Shown: positions 18,127 to 26,010 of the stretch, piece after piece
How the letters are laid out: each line of letters starts with the position of its first letter
How positions within the stretch are numbered: the stretch's first letter is position 1
From: an uncultured Clostridia bacterium
GTDB lineage: Bacteria; Bacillota; Clostridia; Lutisporales; Lutisporaceae
Length of the DNA stretch: 41,136 nt
Reading direction: 5' to 3'
NCBI GenBank assembly: GCA_937976095.1
Contig: CALJSV010000009.1
Span: 1-41,136, forward strand
The notes under the pieces: model-generated
Told to the model about the DNA's origin: nothing
What the model saw: only the letters and a program-made list of their open reading frames with translations
Databases searched by the model: none
Translations under genes and position numbers: made by a program

Positions 18127-18600
18127 GTGAGTAAAGAAAATATACTTACGGTTGAAGGTTTAGCAAAGCTTGAAGAGGAGTTGGATTATTTAAAAAGCAC
18201 ACGCAGATCAGAGGTTGCTCTAAGAATTAAGCAAGCTCTGGCTTTTGGTGATATATCCGAAAACTCTGAGTATGATGAAGCAAAAAATGAACAGGCCTTT
18301 GTAGAAGGCAGAATTGCACAAATCGAGAACATACTAAAGACAGCAAAGGTTATAGATGAGGACGATATAAAGACTGACTATGTAAGTGTCGGCGCAAAGG
18401 TAGTGCTGAGAGATGTGGAGTTTGGCGACGAGGTTGAATATGCAATAGTTGGTTCTGCTGAAGCAGATCCACTAAGACTAAAAATCTCAAATGAATCACC
18501 TGTAGGAAAGGCACTGCTTGGCAAAGAAGCAGGTGTTATAGTAGATATAATTGTACCTGATGGAATCATAAAATATGAAATACTTGAGATAAAGAAGTAG
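18127..18600 (+). CDS. greA: Transcription elongation factor GreA
   Basis: 157 aa, the usual size. The N-terminal coiled coil ([20 protein letters not shown], then [18 protein letters not shown] with the acidic tip residues) enters the RNA polymerase secondary channel and stimulates cleavage of backtracked RNA. The C-terminal FKBP-like domain contains the [10 protein letters not shown] segment. The start is GTG 18127 with GGGAGG 9 bases upstream. lysS follows after 13 bases, the standard Bacillota pairing. Confidence 0.97.
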   Translation: MSKENILTVEGLAKLEEELDYLKSTRRSEVALRIKQALAFGDISENSEYDEAKNEQAFVEGRIAQIENILKTAKVIDEDDIKTDYVSVGAKVVLRDVEFGDEVEYAIVGSAEADPLRLKISNESPVGKALLGKEAGVIVDIIVPDGIIKYEILEIKK

Positions 18601-18613
18601 GGGGAAGCTACAT

Positions 18614-20110
18614 ATGTCAAATGATGAACTCAATTTGAGCGAACAGCAGCAGATTAGAAGAGAGAAGCTGGAAAAACTAAAGGAAATGGGAAGAAATCCC
18701 TTTGAAGTGCTTAAGTATGATGTAACTCATCACACCGATGATATCAAGGACAATTTTGATGAAATGGATGGTAAGGATGTAGCTATAGCAGGAAGAATAA
18801 TGTCCTACAGAGACATGGGTAAAGCCTCCTTCTGCGACATTCAGGACAGAAACGGAAGACTTCAGGTTTACATCAAAATGGATGAAATAGGTGAAGAGGA
18901 ATATGAGATATTTAAGACCTATGATATCGGTGATATAGTAGGTATAAAGGGCTTTGTGTTCAGAACAAGAAGAGGAGAAATATCTGTGCATGTAAAGGAG
19001 CTCAAGCTTCTATGCAAGGCACTTCAGCCGTTGCCGGAGAAATGGCACGGATTGAAGGACCCGGATCTCAGATATAGACAAAGATACGTTGATCTGATTG
19101 TTAACCCTGATGTAAGGGAAACCTTTATAAAGAGAACGAAAATCATTGCCGGAATAAGAAGATTCTTAGATGATAGAGGCTATCTGGAGGTTGAGACACC
19201 AATACTCTCAACTATTGCCAGCGGTGCTGCAGCAAGACCATTCCAAACTCACAGCAATGCATTGGACATAGACTTATATCTTAGAATTGCAACAGAGCTG
19301 TACCTGAAGAGACTCATTGTAGGAGGCTTTGAAAAGGTATATGATATGGGCAAGAACTTCAGAAATGAAGGAATAGATATTAGACATAATCCTGAGTTTA
19401 CAATGATTGAGCTTTACGAAGCATATACAGACTATCATGGGATGATGGAGCTAATGGAGAACATGATAGCTACGGTATGTAAGGAAGTAAATGGGACTAC
19501 AAAAGTAATGTATCAGGGCGTTGAAATTGACTTTGCTCCACCATGGAATAGAATCACAATGATGGATGCAGTTAAGCAGTACGCAGGGATAGACTTTAAG
19601 GAAGTTAATACTGATGAAGAAGCAAGAGAAATAGCTGTAAGGCTTAAGCTACAGGATGAGCTGAAGAAAAAGCTTAAGGACTGCACAAAGGCGGATATAC
19701 TCAATGCTGCCTTTGAAGCATATGCAGAAAAGCATCTGATACAGCCAACCTTCCTAATGGATTATCCTGTTGAGATTTCCCCTCTTACTAAGAGGAAGAA
19801 TGATGATCCTACAATGACAGAAAGATTTGAAGCCTTTGTGTTCGGCAGAGAAGTAGGAAATGCTTATTCGGAGCTGAACGATCCTATTGATCAAAGAGAG
19901 CGCTTTGATCAGCAAGCTAAGGAAAAGGAACTAGGTGATGATGAGGCTTATGAAATGGATGAGGACTTTATGAACTCACTGGAGATAGGTATGCCTCCAA
20001 CTGGTGGTCTTGGCATAGGCATCGACAGAGTAATAATGTTCCTAACAGACTCCTATTCCATAAGAGATGTTATACTGTTCCCAACAATGAAGCCCATAGA
20101 TAATAAATAA
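18614..20110 (+). CDS. lysS: Lysyl-tRNA synthetase, class II
   Basis: 498 aa class IIb LysRS. N-terminal OB fold ([18 protein letters not shown]), motif 1 region [20 protein letters not shown], motif 2 [19 protein letters not shown], and motif 3 [14 protein letters not shown] followed by [11 protein letters not shown]. These match bacterial LysS closely. It is co-transcribed with greA and ends at a clear terminator. Nothing unusual was seen. Confidence 0.98.
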   Translation: MSNDELNLSEQQQIRREKLEKLKEMGRNPFEVLKYDVTHHTDDIKDNFDEMDGKDVAIAGRIMSYRDMGKASFCDIQDRNGRLQVYIKMDEIGEEEYEIFKTYDIGDIVGIKGFVFRTRRGEISVHVKELKLLCKALQPLPEKWHGLKDPDLRYRQRYVDLIVNPDVRETFIKRTKIIAGIRRFLDDRGYLEVETPILSTIASGAAARPFQTHSNALDIDLYLRIATELYLKRLIVGGFEKVYDMGKNFRNEGIDIRHNPEFTMIELYEAYTDYHGMMELMENMIATVCKEVNGTTKVMYQGVEIDFAPPWNRITMMDAVKQYAGIDFKEVNTDEEAREIAVRLKLQDELKKKLKDCTKADILNAAFEAYAEKHLIQPTFLMDYPVEISPLTKRKNDDPTMTERFEAFVFGREVGNAYSELNDPIDQRERFDQQAKEKELGDDEAYEMDEDFMNSLEIGMPPTGGLGIGIDRVIMFLTDSYSIRDVILFPTMKPIDNK

Positions 20111-20119
20111 ACCATTAAT

Positions 20120-20160
20120 AGCCCGGTATTGCTAATAACAGTACCGGGCTTTAATATTTT
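20120..20160 (+). terminator. Terminator of greA-lysS
   Basis: AGCCCGGTA (20120-20128)/TACCGGGCT (20142-20150), 13-base loop, then TTAATATTTTT. Confidence 0.88.
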
Positions 20161-20243
20161 TGAAGGCTGAATGTCTAAATACAGCTAATGAGGGTGCCGA
20201 TATTAATAATATACAGCTATATTTCTAAAGGGTGGTGGCAGTT

Positions 20244-21881
20244 ATGTTTAAGATACTTCTGGCTGATCCGGATAAGAATAACAGAAAGAAGATAAAGGAT
20301 TATATAGCAGCCTCCAAGCTGGATTTCAGGGTGGTAAAGGAGGCTGATGACGGCAAGCAAGCCTTTGAGATGCTCGACAAGGCTGAGATAGACCTGGTTT
20401 TATGCGAGCTAAGGCTTCCTATATTGTCAGGCTATCACCTTTTCAAAAAGCTGCAGTACAGCTACCCTAATATTAGGACTATAATATATGCAAGCTATGA
20501 TGAGTATCAAAATATGCAGAAGGCACATGAGGAGGGACTGCTGGACTATATATTCAAGCCATTGAAACAGCAGGACCTTGAGCACTCCTTGGTACAGGCA
20601 AGACAGGTTCTGGAGGAGCAGCTTCAAAAAAGCGAGACTGAAAGGCTTGTAGAGGATGAGTACAGGTATATGCTGCCGCTTTTTAAGGATAGATTTTTAA
20701 TAAACCTTATTCATGGACATTTGGAAAACGACAGCTATATAGAAGAAAGCTTCAAGCACTTTGGAGTAAATATAAAAAGTGGATATACAGCAATGCTTGT
20801 AAAGGTAGATCATTATGAAAAGCTGAATCTGATTTTTGATGAGAAGGAAAAGGAAATTTTTATTTTTAGGCTTATGTCCCGTCTTCAGAAAAAGCTTAAT
20901 GAGAACAGCAATGGAATTGCGTTTATCAATAACTATGATGAGCTCTGCATAATACTTGGAAGCAGCTTAAGTAATGCTGAGGCTGTAAAGCTGGGAGAGG
21001 ATCTGCGTCAGCTTTCAAGGCTAGAAACAGTAACAACCGTAACTATAGGAATTGGCAGAAAGCAAGATAAGCCAAGGGATATCAGCACCTCCTACAGGCA
21101 AGCAAAGGCTGCTGTGAGACATAACCACTACATAGGGGTAAATTCAGTAATTCACATAGACCATGTGGAGGCAGAAAACAAAATAACCTATGGCTATCCC
21201 CTAAAGAAGGAAGAGCTTTTGGTTTATGAAGCAGTAAATGGAAACAGACAAAAGATCATGAAGCTGGCCAAGGAGCTTCAAAGCTTTCTTGAAGGCTGTG
21301 GAAGCCTTCCGGATAAGCTGGTGACGAAGATACTGGTGGATATTCTAGTTTCTGTCAGCAGATATGCTACCGAAAAGGAAATAAATCTTGAAGAGGTGCT
21401 AACTGAGCACTTTTCAATAAGAGAGCTAATGAAAAAGCCTACTCTAAAGGATGCGTTCTCCTACTTTATAGGAATACTTGAGCATATCTGTGACTATATA
21501 GAACGACTAAACAAGGAAAGCAGTGAGAAGCTGTTTTTGAAGGCCAAGGAGCTGATAGTCAATAGATATGCAGAGGAACTGAGCCTTCTCAAATCAGCCA
21601 TAGAGCTTGATGTATCACCACAGTACCTGGACAAGCTATTTAAGGATAAGGAGGGTGTGTGCTTTGTTGACTTTTGCAGCAAGTACAGGCTTGAAATAGC
21701 TAAGGAGCTGCTGTTGGAGACAAGCATGAGCGATGATGAAATCGCGTATAAGGTGGGATTTAGAGACGGGAAGTATTTGGAGTATGCATTTATGCAAAGC
21801 GAGGGAATAAGCACCTTTGATTTTAGGAACATAAACAAATCGTCAAAATACTTGGGAACTACAAAAAGTCCCTATGTCTAG
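20244..21881 (+). CDS. AraC-type response regulator with Glu at the phosphoacceptor position
   Basis: 545 aa in the YesN layout: receiver domain (about 1-120), a degenerate GGDEF-like middle region (about 150-300), and a C-terminal AraC double HTH (about 440-535; VSPQYLDKLFKDKEG and MSDDEIAYKVGFRDGKYLE). ATG 20244 is 8 bases after GGGTGG. In the receiver the acidic pair D8/D10 and the Lys of DYIFKPL are kept, but the canonical Asp in the pattern DxxxxDxRxP is Glu here (E55, in DLVLCELRLP). No sensor kinase lies next to it. Position suggests control of the cyclase gene and the microcompartment operon downstream, which is inference. Confidence 0.9.
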   Translation: MFKILLADPDKNNRKKIKDYIAASKLDFRVVKEADDGKQAFEMLDKAEIDLVLCELRLPILSGYHLFKKLQYSYPNIRTIIYASYDEYQNMQKAHEEGLLDYIFKPLKQQDLEHSLVQARQVLEEQLQKSETERLVEDEYRYMLPLFKDRFLINLIHGHLENDSYIEESFKHFGVNIKSGYTAMLVKVDHYEKLNLIFDEKEKEIFIFRLMSRLQKKLNENSNGIAFINNYDELCIILGSSLSNAEAVKLGEDLRQLSRLETVTTVTIGIGRKQDKPRDISTSYRQAKAAVRHNHYIGVNSVIHIDHVEAENKITYGYPLKKEELLVYEAVNGNRQKIMKLAKELQSFLEGCGSLPDKLVTKILVDILVSVSRYATEKEINLEEVLTEHFSIRELMKKPTLKDAFSYFIGILEHICDYIERLNKESSEKLFLKAKELIVNRYAEELSLLKSAIELDVSPQYLDKLFKDKEGVCFVDFCSKYRLEIAKELLLETSMSDDEIAYKVGFRDGKYLEYAFMQSEGISTFDFRNINKSSKYLGTTKSPYV

Positions 21882-21900
21882 CCTTTAAGACATAGGGACT
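21867..21900. terminator. Bidirectional terminator between the regulator and the cyclase gene
   Basis: AGTCCCTATGTCT (21867-21879) pairs with AGACATAGGGACT (21888-21900), a perfect 13-base stem overlapping the end of the regulator gene. TGGTTTTATT follows on +, and five Ts follow the stem on the minus strand. Confidence 0.88.
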
Positions 21901-21905
21901 TGGTT

Positions 21906-22598
21906 TTATTCTTCTACCAGTGCTACAGCACGTATAGGTGAGCCAGAGCCATCTCTTATTTTTAGCGGAAGACCAAAATATATAAAGCGCTTATTGACTA
22001 CCTTATCAAGATTGCATAGATTTTCTGTATTTGTAATATCATACTTTCCGCATATATAGTGTCCGGAGAAGTCTACATCATCAGGATGATCAATAGCCGG
22101 GGCATCAACGCCGATGTTGACTACACCCTGCTTTGCAAGCCACTCGGCAGCCTCCATATTAATACCTGAGTAAGTAGTCTGCCATTTGTCTGTGCCAAAA
22201 TTCCTGTCATAGTGTCCAGTATACATAAGAACTATGTCTCCCTTTTCTATGGTTTGTCCAGACTTCTTTACGGCCTGCTCCAGGTCCTTTGGAGTTATGT
22301 ATCGTGTTGGAGGAATATGTGTCAAATCTATACAGATCGCACTTCCCCAAAAATAATTTAAAGGCATCTTCTCTATGGTAGCTCCACTGGGCTTATACTC
22401 CCATACAGCATCACAGTGAGTACCGCCGTGCTCGCTGATCAGCAGGTTTCTAGCTGAGAAGCCAAGTGTTTTGCTTCCTGTTTTTTTCATGTTATCTTCA
22501 TGAGTCATATTAGTCATAATAAAGGTATTTTGATGCATAGGAAAAACTGACATGCCCTGAAAAATTTCCTGTGAAAGGTCTATAAGCTTTAGTGCCAT
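21906..22598 (-). CDS. Cyclase-family metal hydrolase (kynurenine formamidase-like)
   Basis: 230-aa member of the family that includes kynurenine formamidase and isatin hydrolase, enzymes that open amide or lactam bonds using Zn or Mn. The metal motif is present as HGGTHCD (H57, H61, D63), and the C-terminal NTENLCNL segment fits the family. The usual DAPxH continuation reads DAVWE, so the normal active-site His is replaced by Glu67. An AGGAGAG-type RBS precedes ATG 22598. It is transcribed divergently from the microcompartment operon, sharing a 522-base gap. It is a candidate for one of the C-N hydrolysis steps in purine breakdown; the substrate cannot be read from sequence. Confidence 0.85.
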   Translation of the reverse strand: MALKLIDLSQEIFQGMSVFPMHQNTFIMTNMTHEDNMKKTGSKTLGFSARNLLISEHGGTHCDAVWEYKPSGATIEKMPLNYFWGSAICIDLTHIPPTRYITPKDLEQAVKKSGQTIEKGDIVLMYTGHYDRNFGTDKWQTTYSGINMEAAEWLAKQGVVNIGVDAPAIDHPDDVDFSGHYICGKYDITNTENLCNLDKVVNKRFIYFGLPLKIRDGSGSPIRAVALVEE

Positions 22599-22742
22599 CT
22601 GAATCTCTCCTTCTTGGTAAAATATTTACATGAAAAAATAGTATTTGCACTACATATTGATACTTTGTTATCATTTGTTTAATAATAAGTATACCACAAA
22701 GGTACATGCAAATATAAATACAAATTTCTAAAATAACGATAT

Positions 22743-22771
22743 ATGACAAAAACAGTTAGAATAAGTATATA
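22743..22771 (+). promoter_or_regulatory. Candidate promoter of the microcompartment operon
   Basis: ATGACA (22743-22748), 17-base spacer, TATATA (22766-22771). Near-consensus boxes about 350 bases upstream of the first enzyme gene; unproven. Confidence 0.4.
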
Positions 22772-22943
22772 AAGGATAAGCATATTTTATATATTTTTTT
22801 GTGAATTTTCAATAAGAAATTTTTAATAATAATACAACAAATCAAAGAATTATGGTAAAATAAAATAGCGAGCAAAATGTGGGTTGCTCTTATATTTGTT
22901 TAATTATGTAACACAATAAGATTACCGGGATTGGAGGGGTATA

Positions 22944-22988
22944 ATGTCAATAAATATACAGACAATGCCAAGTTTAGATGAAGGCTGA
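22944..22988 (+). other. 14-codon mini-ORF with strong RBS, leader peptide or gene remnant
   Basis: GGAGGGG (22933-22939) is well placed before ATG 22944. The frame reads MSINIQTMPSLDEG and stops at TGA 22986, and the repeat family element begins just after. Either a translated leader peptide or the 5' stub of a gene broken at the repeat. It is not conserved evidence by itself. Confidence 0.35.
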
Positions 22989-23040
22989 CAGACGAAATAG
23001 TTGACAGGGAACAGGTGACGGGGAGCAGGGAACAGGCGAA
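22989..23040. repeat. CAGGGAACAGG direct repeat before the operon
   Basis: Two exact copies of CAGGGAACAGG (23005-23015 and 23026-23036) in a G-rich block. It matches the element after meaB and the reverse complement of the element between the mutase genes. Confidence 0.7.
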
Positions 23041-23120
23041 GGCGCTTGATGTCCGATATCCAATCCGAAAGTTGAAATTTAGACACAAAAAAATTTATAT
23101 ATTTTAAGGAGGCTTGCCTG

Positions 23121-24659
23121 ATGAAGTATGATGTAATAGTAAAAAATGCTAGAATACCATTGATGAATGGTAATGACACAGTAGTAACAAATATCCTTGT
23201 AAAGGACGAAAAGGTAGCTGGGTTTCTGGCAGACGTGACAGGTATAGAAGCAAACCAGTATATAGATGCAGAAGGCAATTTAGTAATGCCAGGCTGCATT
23301 GACTCACACACACATTATATGGATCCCGGTTTTACACATAGAGAGACCTTTGAAACAGGAACAAGCCAAGCGGCAGCAGGCGGAGTTACACTTACAATAG
23401 ATATGCCATGCTGCTCATCTCCAAGATCAGTCAGATGCGTTAGCTCTCTTAATGAAAAGTTAGATGCAGTAGGTCCACAAGCTATAGTAGATTATTGCAT
23501 GTGGGGTGGAGCTACAGGTGAAGACGTAAGAGAAGGTAATTTACATAATGTCAAAGAACAAGCAGACGCAGGCGTAGTAGCGTTTAAGGTTTATATGACG
23601 CCATCAGTTCCTACCTACAACAGAGTTACAGACCCAGAAATGCACGAGGTGTTTAAGGTTGTTGCTGAAACAGGACTTCCGGTAGGAGTACACGCTGAAA
23701 ACTTTGCTATGTGTGATTATTATGTTAAAAAGTATGCTCAAGAAGGAAGACTAGACGGTCCAGCATGGTCAGAAGCAAGACTTGAGCTTGCAGAAAAAGC
23801 AGCTATTCAGCTTGGTATAGCATTCTCCGAAGAAACAGGTGCAAGATACCATGTCGTTCATATGAGCACTGGCGTTGGAGCAAGACTTATTGGAGAAGCA
23901 AAGAAAAGAGGCTTAAAGGTTACATCAGAGGTTTGCCCTCATTACCTGGTTCTAAATGCAAAGGAATCAATGACAGAGCACGGTGCTTTTGCTAAGATTG
24001 CACCACCACTAAGAACTAAGCAGGACAATGTTGAGCTATGGGAAGGCCTTGCAAACGGAAGCGTAGACTTTGTTGCTACAGACCATGCTCCATATAAGAT
24101 ACAAGCAAATAAGGATAATGATGATGCAGCAGTAGAGAAGGATGCTCCAGGCATGAACATCTGGACAGCATTCCCAGGCATAGCTGGAACTGAGACAATG
24201 GTTAACATCCTTGTAAGTGAAGGACTCAATAAAGGTAGATTGACACTAGAGAGATTAGTCGAAGTTCTGAGCAAAAATGCAGCTATACATTATGGCTTGT
24301 TCCCAAAGAAGGGTGTGCTGCAGGTAGGCTCAGATGCTGACCTTACTATAGTTGATCTAAAGAAGGAATGGGCAATTGATAAGGAGCAGTCCTACATGAA
24401 AAACAAGTACACACCACTTCATGGCTTGAAGCTTACAGGAAAAGTAGTTAAGACTGTAGTACGTGGAACACTTGTTTATGAGGAAGCTAAGGATGAGATC
24501 AAGGGAAGAATCCTTGTTAAGCCTGGCTTTGGTCAATTCGTAAAGAGACAAAGCGTTCAAGAGCTTGACAGAAAGATAAAATTTGACAACTACAGAGCTA
24601 TTGGCTCAGACTACTTTGACAATGTTCATAGAAGAAACATCAACAACGTTATAGACTAA
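23121..24659 (+). CDS. Cyclic amidohydrolase (dihydropyrimidinase/allantoinase/dihydroorotase family)
   Basis: 512-aa TIM-barrel amidohydrolase that opens cyclic amides. Its binuclear metal site is complete: H63 and H65 (DSHTHYMDPG), K156 as the likely carboxylated lysine (FKVYMTP), H191 (VHAEN), H247 (HVVHMST) and D321 (ATDHAPY). The segments DPGFTHRETFETG and KIAPPLRTKQD place it nearer allantoinase/dihydroorotase than classic hydantoinase. It is the first gene of the microcompartment operon and sits upstream of an amidase and a UbiD decarboxylase. That order suits a ring-opening role on xanthine (xanthine amidohydrolase of purinolytic clostridia) or on a related ureide. The length exceeds dihydroorotase because of a C-terminal tail of about 45 residues after GRILVKPGFGQ, which could be a targeting element. 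Confidence 0.88.
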   Translation: MKYDVIVKNARIPLMNGNDTVVTNILVKDEKVAGFLADVTGIEANQYIDAEGNLVMPGCIDSHTHYMDPGFTHRETFETGTSQAAAGGVTLTIDMPCCSSPRSVRCVSSLNEKLDAVGPQAIVDYCMWGGATGEDVREGNLHNVKEQADAGVVAFKVYMTPSVPTYNRVTDPEMHEVFKVVAETGLPVGVHAENFAMCDYYVKKYAQEGRLDGPAWSEARLELAEKAAIQLGIAFSEETGARYHVVHMSTGVGARLIGEAKKRGLKVTSEVCPHYLVLNAKESMTEHGAFAKIAPPLRTKQDNVELWEGLANGSVDFVATDHAPYKIQANKDNDDAAVEKDAPGMNIWTAFPGIAGTETMVNILVSEGLNKGRLTLERLVEVLSKNAAIHYGLFPKKGVLQVGSDADLTIVDLKKEWAIDKEQSYMKNKYTPLHGLKLTGKVVKTVVRGTLVYEEAKDEIKGRILVKPGFGQFVKRQSVQELDRKIKFDNYRAIGSDYFDNVHRRNINNVID

Positions 24660-24676
24660 AAATATTAAGTTACAGT

Positions 24677-24730
24677 TTTGGAGAACGCAGCAGGTGATAA
24701 TAATGCTTATATTTGTATGCGTTCTCCAAA
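24677..24730 (+). other. Hairpin between the amidohydrolase and amidase genes
   Basis: TTTGGAGAACGCA (24677-24689) pairs with TGCGTTCTCCAAA (24718-24730), a perfect 13-base stem with a 28-base loop. TTAAGT/ACTTAA extends the fold outside it. There is no T-run, so mRNA processing or partial attenuation is more likely than termination. Confidence 0.6.
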
Positions 24731-24787
24731 TTTAAATATTACTTAAATCATAATGCAAAGCTTTATGTATAGGGAAGGAGAAATATT

Positions 24788-25399
24788 ATGCCGAGACATG
24801 GTATTGTTGTTATTGATATGTTAAATGATTTTGTAGGTGAGAAGGCACCTCTTCGCTGCCCGGGTGGAGAAGAAATAGTTCCAAACCTGCAAAAGCTTTT
24901 TAAGTGGGTCAGAGAAAGAAATGCAGCCGGTAAGGATGATATTCAGCTGATTCATATTCAAGAGGCTCACAGAAAGAACGATGCAGACTTTAGAGTAAGA
25001 CCTGTTCATGCTATCAAGGGTACATGGGGCTCAGATTTCATACCAGAGCTTTATCCTGAGGGTGAAGAGTATATAGTTCAAAAGAGAAGACACAGCGGCT
25101 TCCAACACACAGATTTAGATCTATATCTCAAGGAAGAAAATCTTGATACAGTAGTTGTAACGGGAGTTTGGACAAACGTTTGTGTAAGATCAACAGCTGC
25201 TGATGCTCTAGCTAATGCATACAGAGTTATAACTCTAAGCGATGGAGTACACTCCAAAAACGAAGAGATGCATAAGCATGGTCTAGTTGACCTTAGCATA
25301 TTTACAAAGGTTATGACAATAGACGAATATATCAACGCATGGGAAAAGGGCGCAGATCCATGGGTTGGCGGTGGAGATAAAGAAAACAAGGTAGAGTAA
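24788..25399 (+). CDS. Isochorismatase-family cysteine amidohydrolase
   Basis: 203-aa cysteine hydrolase related to nicotinamidase, N-carbamoylsarcosine amidase and ureidoacrylate amidohydrolase. The catalytic triad is visible: D10 (IVVIDMLNDF), K99 (IVQKRRHSGF) and C132 (GVWTNVCVRSTAADA). The HIQEAH and GTWGSDFIPEL segments are typical of carbamoyl/amide hydrolases. It follows the cyclic amidohydrolase, so removal of a ureido/carbamoyl group (NH3 plus CO2) from the ring-opened product is the natural guess, matching 4-ureido-5-imidazolecarboxylate hydrolysis. The C-terminus ends in a charged WVGGGDKENKVE tail. Family sure; substrate inferred. Confidence 0.88.
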   Translation: MPRHGIVVIDMLNDFVGEKAPLRCPGGEEIVPNLQKLFKWVRERNAAGKDDIQLIHIQEAHRKNDADFRVRPVHAIKGTWGSDFIPELYPEGEEYIVQKRRHSGFQHTDLDLYLKEENLDTVVVTGVWTNVCVRSTAADALANAYRVITLSDGVHSKNEEMHKHGLVDLSIFTKVMTIDEYINAWEKGADPWVGGGDKENKVE

Positions 25400-25432
25400 T
25401 CTGCCCTGATGCTCCACTAAGGAGGATAGCTG

Positions 25433-25996
25433 ATGAGAATAGTAGTAGGTATAACCGGGGGCAGCGGTGCTATTTACTCCGTGGCTCTATTGCAGGCACT
25501 CAAGCAGGCAGGTGTTGAAGCTCACGTGGTTATGTCAAGGATGGGCGAGCAGGTGCTGGAGCATGAGTGCGGCTTTAAGAGAGAAGATATTGCACAGTAT
25601 GCAAAGTGCATATATGATAACGGAGATTTATTTGCTCCTATTGCCAGCGGTACCTTTAAAATGGATGGAATGGTAATAGTGCCATGCTCCATGAAAACCT
25701 TATCAGCGGTATCAACAGGATATTCAGACGGTCTGCTTACAAGAAGCGCAGATGTTACGCTTAAAGAAGGCAGAAAGCTGGTTATAGTTCCTAGAGAAAC
25801 ACCGCTGAACCAAATACATCTAGAAAACATGCTAAAGCTTTCCCGAATGGGAGTTGTAATAATGCCGGCCTCTCCGGGCTTTTATAATCATCCGCAGACA
25901 ATTGCAGATGTAGTTGGCTCCATGGTTGGAAAAATACTGGACGCCTTCAATATAGAGCATAGTATAAGCGGGCGATGGGGAGAAGAACTAAGTTGA
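25433..25996 (+). CDS. ubiX: UbiX flavin prenyltransferase
   Basis: 187 aa. Makes prenylated FMN, the cofactor of UbiD decarboxylases. N-terminal flavin-binding GITGGSGAIYSVALLQAL, the VVPCSMKTLSAVSTGYSDGL segment and the late VPRETPLNQIHLENMLKL are diagnostic. AGGAGG before ATG 25433. It lies directly upstream of ubiD with 14 bases between stop and start. Anaerobic bacteria use this pair for ubiquinone-unrelated (hetero)aromatic decarboxylations; here the context is purine-type hydrolysis. Confidence 0.95.
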   Translation: MRIVVGITGGSGAIYSVALLQALKQAGVEAHVVMSRMGEQVLEHECGFKREDIAQYAKCIYDNGDLFAPIASGTFKMDGMVIVPCSMKTLSAVSTGYSDGLLTRSADVTLKEGRKLVIVPRETPLNQIHLENMLKLSRMGVVIMPASPGFYNHPQTIADVVGSMVGKILDAFNIEHSISGRWGEELS

Positions 25997-26010
25997 CGGG
26001 AGGTGAAAGT

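Larger units (their letters stand above)
22599..23120. other. Divergent control region of the microcompartment operon
   Basis: 522 bases without a normal gene. It holds a candidate + promoter (22743), a GAGCAA/TTGCTC hairpin (22870-22889), a 14-codon mini-ORF (22944) and a CAGGGAACAGG repeat (23005). The imperfect dyad GATAC-TTTG-TTATC lies about 60 bases upstream of the cyclase start. No known riboswitch is recognised. Confidence 0.55.

Noticed and set aside
22989-23040. CRISPR array
   Set aside because: Only two short 11-base copies with a 10-base gap and matches in other gene gaps; no cas genes are present.
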